DNA of 64,000 nucleotides from assembly GCA_023374025.1 (NCBI GenBank), contig SIJG01000063.1, positions 566,216-630,215 on the forward strand. The letters are read 5' to 3'. The translations under genes and the position numbers were made by a program. The DNA comes from Heterodera schachtii (taxonomy: Eukaryota > Nematoda > Chromadorea > Rhabditida > Heteroderidae). The notes under the pieces were generated by a model. That model ran no database searches. It was not told where the DNA came from and saw only the letters and a list, made by a program, of their open reading frames with translations. Shown in pieces: positions 1 through 9,798 of this stretch (positions within the stretch are counted from its first letter, which is position 1; each line of letters opens with the position of its first letter).

Positions 1-195
1 TTTAAAAATAAACTTTTCTTTTAACTCGAACTCATAAAAAATAATAATTCAGCACAATACATACATTTTTTTAAAACTTTGGCCAGAAACGTAAAAACAA
101 ATTTAAATTTACCTTTTTTGATTAATAGACATTTAAATGCTATTATAGTAATAGTTTATTTATATTTTAATTAAAAATTAATTCCTTTAATTCAG

Positions 196-1886
196 GACGC
201 TAAGAAGCTGTACAGTTTGAGCCAAAAAGGTGTGGTGACAAAAATTATTATTATTTTTTAGATTTATAAATAATAAACGTATTCAGAAAAAACTGACACC
301 GTCAACGACTTCAATCCGAGTGAAAATGATCACGAATTCAACAAAGTGTTTGCCGAACGAAATTTCAAACAAGTTGGAAATTTTTTGGAATTTTCTTTAT
401 TTTATTGACAAATAATAAAATTATTTAATAGTAAAACATCAAATATAAATAATAAAATAGATATTTAAAGCTAAAGAAAACAAATTTTGTAGTACAAAAT
501 TTTATCTGTAAATATTTTTGGAAAGCAATTAAATAATTTATGGTAATTCTTGTAATTTTCTCACTTTTAGCTTCGGCTTACCTTCGATTTTTATAAACAA
601 ATCGCGCAATTTGACATCGAAAAAGGCATCAAGAAAGAATTCGGTGATGCCAACAAAGCGGGGTAACGGCCGAAGCAGGGACGGGGGGGGGATTAATTAG
701 CCTTAATTAGTATGACAAATTGAGATAGGGCAGGGAGTATGAACAATTGACCTTAATTAGTTGGCAAATTGATGAACTCGTTAATCCTCATTAACTGCTC
801 AAGACACTCTAAAGAAAATAAAATTTTAATCCATTTATTTAAATCCATTTTCTCGAGGTTTTTATTTGTGGCATTTCGTCAATTTTTGATCCATTAATTT
901 TACATTAAGTTATTTGGCGCTCATCAAATACCTTCGAAACCGCCCTATGTACTTTGCTGATTTATTGCACCACTCCGTGGAAGGTAATTAATTATTTAAT
1001 TGATTGCGGTGATTAGCGTGTACGATCTCAATTAACTTTAAGATGAAAAATTAAAAATTATTAGAAATCATTTTTAGCATTTCCCATAAATGATTTCGAT
1101 CTGATTCGACTGTTGGTTACACGTTCCGAAGTTGATCTGGCCGAAATTAAGGTGTGATTTGTTTAAGTAAAATAAATAATCCCCATTAAATAAAAAAAAT
1201 ATAAATTTAATAAGAAAACAATTAAATTAATTAATTTTCTATTGAATTGATTTAGCAAGAGTTAAATGTATTTTAATTAACGTATTGAAATAATAATTTC
1301 TACTTAATAAAGTTTAATCATTTAAATTCATAACTGTGTTTTTATTAACGTATTGAAATAATAATTTTTACCTAATAAATTTTAATAATAAAATTAATAA
1401 ATGTATTTTTATTAACGTATTGAATTAATAATTTATACTTAATAAATGTATTTTTATTGACATATTGAAAGTATAATTTCTACTATTGTATATAATTTTA
1501 AAAAAGAAATCGATTTTATCATAATTATGCATTAATTAACTCAATTCTTTTATTTGCTTAAAACTTAAATAAATTCAAATAATAATAATAATTTAAATTA
1601 TGGTCATTAGCTTAATTAGTTAATTGTTAATAGTGTTTAATTAGGTAATTGTTTATACCCAATTAAGCGCGCCTATCACCTGCTGCATGAAAAGACCCTG
1701 CAGCAGGCAGTCAAAGCAACCACCAGTCGTGGCGCTTTCCGTAACGCATTGTTGGCACTGCTGGACGGCAATGTGGAGGTGCCAAAGGTGGCACAAAAGC
1801 GACAAAATTCGGAAACTGCTGTGGATGTTGATGCCGACGAGCCCGCAAATAAGAGACAAAAAATGTCGCGCAATTTGACAGTTTAA
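196..1886 (+). CDS. Annexin, C-terminal half (5' end lies before the window)
   Basis: Six exons join in phase: 196-229, 287-372, 571-662, 910-983, 1078-1151, 1668-1886. The product runs through the end of one annexin repeat (DAKKLYSLSQ, then LRLTFDFYKQIAQFDIEKGI and YLALIKYLRNRPMYFADLL) and the last repeat (NDFDLIRLLVTRSEVDLAEI, AYHLLHEKTL, FRNALLALLDG). Annexins bind acidic phospholipids, normally through calcium held by GxGT loops plus a distal acidic residue. Here the loop before the last repeat reads AFPIND and the one before it QKEKTDT, so neither has GxGT and calcium binding by this half is doubtful. After LLDG comes an unusual tail of about 35 residues with basic clusters QKRQ and NKRQK, resembling a bipartite nuclear signal. 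Family assignment is firm; the tail's role is inference. Confidence 0.9.
1267..1490. repeat. Decayed tandem repeat in the last annexin intron
   Basis: The motif ATTAACGTATTGAAATAATA followed by a T-rich, TAATAAA-like stretch recurs about four times at roughly 45-70 bp spacing (near 1278, 1347, 1413, 1456), with growing divergence. It lies wholly inside the intron 1152-1667. Confidence 0.6.
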
Positions 1887-2761
1887 AAATTTAAATTAAT
1901 CCTACGCCTCCATTATGGCAATTCCACCTCCTCTCTCCCTACATTTTGGTGTGCCCCCCCCCCCCCTCACTTCCACCGGTATTGTAAGGGTCAATTCCGT
2001 CTAGGCCAAAAGTGCAAAGAAATTTTTCGAAAATTTTTTGCAAAAACTAGATAGTTTTTCTGCAAAAATTGTCGTCATAAATTTTTATTTGAAGCAACCC
2101 AAAAGAAGCAAATTTAGTTACGTTCAATAGATCTAATTGTCTTCTATTAGTTTTAAAAATTATAATTTTTTTAATTTTAGTTTTTGATTATCAGTTTTTA
2201 ATCGAAATTTTAAAACAATTTGAATTAATTAATTCATTAATGGCTTAACGGAATTGACCTAATTTCGTCCACCTCTCTCCCTATTCTTCCATTTTTTCGG
2301 GAATTTAATTGATTCAGGACCAAAGAAGGTCAGTAGTAGTCATCAGATAGCATTCAATTAACACCTAATAAATACGCAACCTGTTGCCTTAATATTAATC
2401 AAAATTTTTTTGTTGTTGTTCATTACGATAAATTTGACATGGTGTAACATATTTAGATATATTTAAGTTGAAAATGCATACAAATACGGTAGGAAAAAAA
2501 TTCCTCTAATTGAAATAGGAAAAGCGGGATTTAGGCTAGAACTTAAAAAATTTGAAGGAAATTTGCTGATAAAATTGACTTAAGTTTCAAAAAATAAGGA
2601 ATATTGTTTTCAAAATACTGAAAAGCACAAAAAATATAAAAATTATTTTTTTAACATTTTTAATTTAAAAATTGATGCCAATCATTGTACGGTTATGGCA
2701 TCTAAGTAACAATCCCATCCCTGGTATAAAAAAATTTCCTAATTTTTTTTTGTTTATCTCA
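1887..2761. other. Intergenic, convergent gene ends
   Basis: Region between the annexin stop and the stop of the minus-strand CUB/LDLa gene. AT-rich, with a poly-C run near 1956-1969. No coding exon seen. The two genes are tail to tail. Confidence 0.6.
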
Positions 2762-5700
2762 TTAATGCCAATGTACACGCTTTGACACTTCATTTTTCTC
2801 TTGATGCCTATTAACAGTCAGATGTTGGCACGGATGCCCGCTGGCATAGCCATTCTAAATAAAATATGTAAAATTAATTTAATAATTAAAAATTCACCAA
2901 AATTTTACCCCGTATTGATTGGGTTCTTCTTGGTGTTGCCCTCGTCCGTCATCCTCTCCCATTTCCATTGTGCCATAGTCCGTGCCGTGCCAATGGTCAT
3001 CATCGTCATGATGGACCGTGTCCGGTAAGGTTTGCAGCACATTTTTCAGTCCCAGCGTCAGAAGCGCAATTGTTTCGCCCTCATGTGTGCTCCGTCTCTT
3101 CAGTCCCATGTTTGGAATTTGTCGCCCGGCAGCACCGAACGACATGGCATTGATGAACATGCTGCGGATGGTCGGCGTATTCTGTTGGCATTCCAAGCGT
3201 TGTTTTCGCCGTCTTAAAGCCGAAAATTTTTAAAATTTATTTATTTATTTAATTTGTAATTGGTTGGTTTATATTATTAAATTTTTGTCGATGGGGATGG
3301 TATTTTTAGAGCCGAGAACCAACCAAAATAGCTAAAATGAAATAATCAAAAATTTTCCAAACAAAAATGTCTAGAAATGATAGGTGTAAATGGGAAGTTA
3401 GTCAAAAACCATAAAAAAGGGCGTTAGTCAAAAAACCATCAAATCAGACAATTGATTTTCTCATGCCTTTTATCGATTAATTTTATAAAATTAATTAAAT
3501 TATTAAACAAAGATTTTCAAGAAAAAATTCTTAGAAATTTTTTATATGGAAATTCCTAAGAAAAATTTTTGAAAACTTTTTTTAAGCTATTTTTTGGAAA
3601 AACTTCGAAAAAACTTAATAATTTATCACAAATTTCAAAAAAAAAATCCGCATTTATAACATTTTTGAACTAAAAATGTCAAATGGATTTAACTGTACTT
3701 TTCAGGCTCTAAGAATTCATGCTTTCTTGCTGTAAATTTATGTTTACAATTTTTAATTAATTTTCAAACACTAATGTCACGCTTAGTAATTGTATTCTAA
3801 TAAAAAAATGAAATTTAATTTTGTTTAAAAATCATATTTTTCATGAGTTGTACAAAAATTTCCCACATCCATTTTTATTACCGAATCACAATGACAACAG
3901 TGATGACCAGTAGATGAACTGCAGCAAGTGCAAGCAGTACCATGGCCCATAAAATTGGTGATGATGTAATGGTGTGAAAAATTTGCAAAATTTGATTCTC
4001 ATCGTTGGTATAATTCTGCTGTTCAATATTATTGGCTGCATGATCAGTTTGATCGGTAGGAATGGGGCACCACTGTTAAAGAAAAGTGACAAGTGCCGAA
4101 TTTAAAATTTTAAAAACTGATTTTTTGGCATTTTTTTTTTAATTTCAATTTTTGGCGATACCAAATAATGATCGGAATTTAAAAAATCTACCAGCTCATC
4201 GCTGCCCATGCCACAATTGTCCATCGAATCGCAAAAGAGATGTGACGGAATGCAAAGCGGATGATTTGGACACTTTTATATTTAAATTATAATTTAAAAA
4301 AATTTAATTCGAAAGATCTGACAAAATTGTTAAAGCTTTAGTATTTATAGGGCCACCGATTTTATGTGCTAAAATTCTGAAATATTTTACATAAAAATGT
4401 GCTAAAAAAGCTTCTAAGTATGTGTTAAACCGAAAAAAATCCAAAAATATGCTAAATATATGATAAAACCCTAAAAGAAAATTTATAAAAAAACGAATCA
4501 ATATAAGCATTTTTCTCCAAAATCCAACCTGACGCAGATATTCATGGCCAGATGGGCACGAAAAGCGGACCACAGTGAGCATCATGGTGATCAGTTGGCG
4601 GACAAACAAATTGGTGAACACCGGCGATACCATGCGAACATGCAGCGGGGCTGGTTCGTACCGTACCTTTTGGGCGACATAATATTTGACATTTATATGA
4701 GTGATAAAGAATTTTCGTATAATTTTTTTTTTACCATATCTGTTTGGAAGGCATAATAATTCGGTATTTATATGAGCGAAAAAATTTCTGTATAAAAATT
4801 TTTTTTACCGTATCTGTTGGTGGGTATAATAATTCTGTATTTATATGAGTGATAAAGAATTTCCGTCAAAAATTTTTTTTTTTTTACCGTATCTGTTGGA
4901 AGGCATAATAATTCGATATTTATATGAAAATTTCCGTCTAAATTTTTTTACCGTATCTGTTTGGAAGGCATAATAATTCGGTGTTTGTATGGGCGAAAAA
5001 ATTTCCGTAAAAATCTTATTTCTTCAAAAATATTCAAATTAATTTTATGATGAATTTATATGTGCCTATTTATAATTATATTATTTAATCCCTTCCTTCA
5101 AAATCATAGACACCTTTGAGAAGTTACTTTTGCTTATAGTGAACAAAAAAAATTTTGTAATAATTTTTTTTACTATTTTAATGCCCTTAAATACATTCAA
5201 ATATTTTTCCATATACCGTAATTTTTATTACTTAAATTGTAAATACCGTTTTATGTCATCATTTATAATTTTTTTGTATTTACCATATAATGAGAACATG
5301 CAATGCCCGTCCAATGTCCGTTCAGCTCCAGTGAGAATAGATTGCCAAACAGGTGGCACGACTCGCCAGTGATATGCATTTTGTTTGTTATCACAATTAA
5401 AAAGCCGTTGAAACGGTGAGGGTCCAAGTCGAATAAAAACTGAGAAAAAATATAAATTATAATATTAAAATTTAAGATTATACTTAATTTTTCATATATT
5501 ATTAGGACTTATTGAACTCTCTCAAAATTTTGAATAAAAATTTCAAATAATTCAAAATAAATTTTCCTATTATCGTCTTTCCTAAAATATGAAATAAATT
5601 TTCCTACAATCGTATTTCCTAAAATACACCCCCCCCCCCTAAATTAGAACCCCCCTGAAATAAAGTCCTCCCTTTTGAGGGGGGTTGAAAAAATAAAACC

Positions 5701-6004
5701 CCACGGGGATCTACTTTAGGAAATAAACGGTAATTGTGAATTAAATACGGAATTTTAAAAAAGCAAATTTAATAAAATAGGAAAAACCTTAATTTTTATT
5801 TCTTTCATTTTAAATAAAATAATATTGAGAAAGAATTATTATTTTTTAATTACCTCCGAGTATGGTGTCATTATTTTGGTCTCATTTTGTTGACTAATTT
5901 TGTCCCAAATGAAGTTGTTCAATAATAGTGAATCTTTTACCATAATCGAATTCATGAAACCGCTTGTTATATTTGGCAGAAAAAAATTTGTTGAAACGTT
6001 TAAG
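2762..6004 (-). CDS. CUB/LDLa single-pass membrane protein (first exon not found)
   Basis: Seven exons in phase on the minus strand: 6004-5854, 5439-5284, 4666-4529, 4272-4162, 4072-3882, 3212-2909, 2854-2762. The first three give an extracellular region consistent with the end of a CUB-like domain (FNGFLIVITNKMHI, ending VVRFSCPSGHEYLRQ). The fourth is a clear LDL-receptor class A module (CPNHPLCIPSHLFCD, then CGMGSDEL). The fifth carries a membrane helix (WAMVLLALAAVHLLVITVV) followed by basic stop-transfer residues IRRRKQR across the splice. The last two encode a cytoplasmic tail with an acidic/histidine stretch HHDDDDHWH. The arrangement recalls NETO/LEV-10-like auxiliary receptor proteins, but I cannot name an orthologue. 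Exon 6004-5854 starts mid-codon, so at least one upstream exon, with the signal peptide, is missing from my model. Confidence 0.72.
4665..5020. repeat. Tandem repeat copying a splice-acceptor region inside an intron
   Basis: Units of about 64-80 bp start near 4733, 4806, 4886 and 4950, sharing TACCGTATCTGTT, GGAAGGCATAATAATTC and TATTTATATGAG. The exon edge at 4661-4700 (CCGTACCTTTTGGGCGACATAATATT) looks like the founder unit. The array lies in the intron between exons 5284 and 4666 of the CUB/LDLa gene. Confidence 0.65.
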
Positions 6005-6645
6005 CTGAAAATTTATGCAAATTTTCTGGGCAACCACAATTTATTCAAATTGAATTTTTGGAATTGGCAAAAATGATCGGCATAAAAATGTTAATGAGAA
6101 AAAAATTATTTAACATTTAATACTATTTAAAAAAGTGTATATACATAATTTATAGAATTAAATTAGCATGTTAATCAAAAGTATTCTTTTTTATTAAATT
6201 TATAAAATAATTTTTAAATTTATTATTTTTTTTTTTACTATTTTAATGGTAAAAATATTTTGAACTTTTATGTCAAAAAATTATTTTAATAAATAAAATA
6301 ATAATAATACCAATGTTTCCCCTCATTTTTTGTATCAATTATAATCTGTAAAATGTAGCATAATAATGCTTTTGTGGACAAAATTGGAATTCTTCTCTTT
6401 TGTGCAGCAAATAAAAGCATTCAAAAAATTTGTTTAGTATATAAAGCATGAAAATTGCACTAAAATCAACCAAAATAACCATTTAATATGTTTAAAAAAT
6501 AACATTTCTAAATACATTTAAAAAATAATTTGAATTATTAATTTAAATTATTAATTTAAATGATTTAAATAATTATAAAATTAAATTACATTATGTTTAC
6601 ATTAGCTGAACAAAACAATTTTAATTTGAATTTATTTTAGTGAGA
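6005..6645. other. AT-rich intergenic, divergent promoters
   Basis: Between the minus-strand CUB/LDLa gene and the plus-strand heptad-repeat gene; it must hold the first exon of the former and both promoters. Only AT-rich sequence and poly-T runs seen. TTATTTTAG ends at 6640, six bases before the ATG of the next gene. Confidence 0.5.
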
Positions 6646-7653
6646 ATGGATTTTGAATTAATCTTTTATTTCTCTTGCGCAATTTTCTTTGTGGCTTCTG
6701 CTAATCCAATTTTGCCATCTTCGACCAATGAAAATGACGGCATTAAATGCTCAGACGACGAAGCGGCACCCAAAGTTCAAGGGCAAGGAATTGAAACGCC
6801 AATTCCGTCATGGAAATTCCCAACTTTTAATGAATTGTTGGGCAAGGACAAGGCCAATAATGGTGGAACAAAGAAGAGAGAAAAACGTAAGTGAAAAGAA
6901 GCAATTAATTTAATGAGGATTTAAATAAAATTGTACTGTTTTTGAAGGACAGGTCCCATTTGTGCCGGGAATGATGCCGATGGTTCCAGGAATGCCACCG
7001 ATGATGCCGGGATTTAATCCAATGATGCCAGGCTTTAACCCAATGACTCCCGGAATTCCACCAATGATGCCGGGATTCAATCCAATGATGCCAGGGTTTA
7101 ATCCAATGACTCCAGGAATGCCACCGATGATGCCAGGTTTTAATTTCATGATGCCGGGATTTAATCCAATGACTTCAGGAATGCCACCGATGATGCCAGG
7201 ATTTAATCCAATGATGCCAGGATTTAATCCAATGACTCCAGGAATGCCACCGATGATGCCAGGTTTTAATTCCATGATGCCGGGATTTAATCCAATGACT
7301 TCAGGAATGCCACCGATGATGCCAGGTTTTAATCAAATGATGCCAGGTTTTAACCCACTGACTCCCGGAATTCCACCAATGATGCCGGGATTCAATCCAA
7401 TGATGCCAGGGTTTAATCCGATGATGCCAGGATTTAACCCAATGACTCCCGGAATTCCACCAATGATGCCGGGATTCAATCCAATGATGCCAGGGTTTAA
7501 TCCGATGATGCCAGGATTTAACCCAATGACACCAGGAATGCCACCGATGATGCCAGGGTTTAATCCGATGATGCCGGGTAAGAGGGATTTCTGAAACATA
7601 GACATATAATTTATTGTTCAGGAACCATTCCAATGGCCAACACAATTGGATGA
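6646..7653 (+). CDS. Secreted Pro/Met heptad-repeat protein (PGFNPMM repeats)
   Basis: Three exons in phase: 6646-6886 (GTAAGT donor), 6948-7577, 7622-7653; about 300 residues. The N-terminus is a signal peptide (FYFSCAIFFVASA core), then about 60 polar, charged residues. The rest is a run of seven-residue units alternating MMPGFNP, MTPGMPP and close variants, about 29 units in a 21-bp period, closing with GTIPMANTIG. Start chosen at ATG 6646, right behind an acceptor-like TTTTAG (possible trans-splice site). The repeat phase also leaves minus-strand frames open; these are shadows. No known family recognised; the composition suggests an extended, disordered or fibrous secreted protein. Truncated copies occur at 8889 and 16317, and a relic at 46243. 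Confidence 0.8.
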
Positions 7654-7860
7654 AACAAATTTTGAGAAGAAATTGAGTTCTTTCAACTACTTAAAATTGA
7701 TTGCAATTAAAAGATATATATTTTTTAATTTACGAATAAATACTTAATGCCCATTAATAATCATTGTACAATTAGTAACACAGTTTATGATTTATCGCTC
7801 TTACAGCAATAACAATTAGGTTAAATAACTTTAGAAAATTGTATAAATTTCAGTTGAAAG

Positions 7861-8888
7861 TCATTTTTTCAATTTCACATCAACTTTATCTTCAAAAATG
7901 TTAAGATGTTCTTGAGCTGTGCGAGTCTTCTCATGCTCTAAAAATAAATGTTAATCAAAATAAATTTTTTTTTCAGTTTTTATTTAAAATCATTATTTTT
8001 TAAATATTTAATAATGGTAAGGCTAACCAAAAAAATAATATGAAAAAATTCGAAAAATATATTAAAAGCGATTAGTTTTCTGTTTTATCTTATTTTTAAT
8101 TTTAAAAAATTATAATTTGAATTGGTGACACTTTATGGTTCGTATTTCTTGATAAAAAAAATTTTTTTTCGTAAATAAAATTATTTACAAATTTAATTTT
8201 AATTTACCGCAGCGACATTTCATCTTAAAAGAGTAATTTTAAAAATAAAATTAATTTAAAAAATATATAAATTTGGAAAAAATCCTCCCAAATTACAAAT
8301 TTGCATCCTTCAATTTTCTCGACATGAGTTTTGCATCCCGGACATTTGGCATATTCTCTTTTTTTGATTTCCTCTTCTGTTAACTGTTTGTCTCTAAATT
8401 TGTTTGTATTTACATATTTTTAAATTTTCAAAATTAATTATGTAATCATTAATTAATTAATTTTTGAGTTATTCATATTTTCGCGAATTGTTTTTTTATC
8501 TGATAAAAACATAAAAAATTTAGAGATTCTATTTGTCCTTTTTAAGACTAATTTTACATTCAAAAAATGCCGAACACATAAATACCTAATTTTTTACTTT
8601 TTTGAATAGGTTTTGTTATTTTATATCCATAAAAATGAGGTTTTTAGTGCCTATTTTGGCAGTTTTTAGAGCCTAAAAACGTTCCCTACCCATAAATGCC
8701 TAAAATATCCTTTCACGATTTTGCTGTTTGGCGAACTGTTCGCATGTCAAGTTGTTGTGCTCTTCTGCCCATTTTTCATTGCATTTGCGACACATTTCGT
8801 AATTGCATTCGGGGCAATGAAATTTCAACATTTCATTTGAGTCATTAGCTTTTTGTTTAGATTTAAACAATTTTAATAATGAATTCAT
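7861..8888 (-). pseudogene. RBR copy 0: 5'-truncated IBR-RING2 remnant
   Basis: Minus-strand remnant holding the IBR exon (8888 to about 8708; CPECNYEMCRKC and EEHNNLTCEQF), the first RING2 exon (about 8398-8298; YAKCPGCKTHVEKIEGC with the catalytic-type cysteine), a mini-exon KMKCRC (near 8220-8203) and a tail exon (about 7938-7861; EHEKTRTAQEHLNIFEDK). The RING2 exon splits after CRC and switches to the tail, losing the FWYCCG zinc ligands seen in copy A. Nothing of RING1 or the signal peptide is present: at 8888/8889 the sequence changes abruptly into plus-strand heptad-repeat DNA. Confidence 0.75.
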
Positions 8889-9158
8889 GGAAAATTGTAC
8901 TGATTTTCAAGGACAAGTCCCATTTACGCCCGGAATGATGCCGCTGATTCCAGGAATGCCACCGATGTTGCCTGGATTTAATCCAATGATGCCAGGGTTA
9001 ATCCAATGACACCAGGAATGCCACCGATGATGCCAGGTTTTAATCCGATGATGCCTGGATTTACCCCGATAATGCCGGGTTGGGGTGATTCCTGAAACAT
9101 AGATATATTTTATCGATGAATTTCAGGAACTATTCCAATTGCCAACCCAATTGGATGA
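8889..9158 (+). pseudogene. Truncated copy of the heptad-repeat gene
   Basis: Matches the end of intron 1, exon 2 and exon 3 of the gene at 6646-7653 (GGACAAGTCCCATTTACGCC near 8920, few PGFNPMM units, then GTIPIANPIG and stop at 9158). A missing T near 8997-9000 (CCAGGGTTAATCC against CCAGGGTTTAATCC) shifts the frame. The signal-peptide exon is absent. Confidence 0.75.
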
Positions 9159-9798
9159 AACCAATTTTGAGAAGAACTTGAGGATTGCAATTTAAAATCA
9201 GATTAGATAAATTGTATAAAATTCAGTTCAAAGTCATTTTTACAATTTCACAACAAATTTATCTTCAAAAAATGCCAAGGTGTAACATATAAAAGTAAAA
9301 CGTACAAAACCCTTTTTCATAATCATCATCTTCACCAATACAAACTGAAATAAGAAAAAAAAAGTATAAAATGAAAAATTTAAAAAGCCCTTTAAAAATT
9401 TTTCAAAAAAATAATCCACATTTTTCATTTTTTATACTTCAAAATTGCGTTTGCTGTGTTAATCAATCATCTCGTGCCCTAAAAATTAAAAAACTATTAT
9501 CAAAAAGTTAATCTCTTTTTCTGTCTATAATTTGTATTAATATAACAAATTTTTAGAAACAGTTTTAGAAAAACTTAATAAAATGTTAAGATTATCCAAC
9601 CAACAAAAAATCTCGAAAAATTTGTGCTTTACAATAATCTGAATATCTTTTTTTTTTAAATAAATTTATAATATGGAATTTGTAACACGTTTCGTTTCAT
9701 ATTTCTTGGAATTTCAGAAATTTTTTTTTCATATTTTTTGGAATAAAAAAAAATATTTCCATTAGCAGATAAATTTATTTCCAAATTTAATTTTAATT
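9159..9798. other. RBR 3' flank with decayed tail exon
   Basis: No intact gene. The stretch 9236-9300 on the minus strand resembles the tail exon of copy 0 (FFEDKFVVKL then stop). The sequence recurs at 16490-17090 and partly at 32075-32350, so it belongs to the amplified unit. Confidence 0.5.

Noticed and set aside
3018..3233. Plus-strand frames across 2.97-3.23 kb
   Set aside because: Shadows of the 2909-3212 minus-strand exon, which joins in phase to the transmembrane exon.
6910..7645. Long minus-strand frames of GIIGLNPG type opposite the heptad gene
   Set aside because: Any 21-bp repeat without stops stays open in several frames; only the plus frame has a signal peptide, splice sites and a sensible end.
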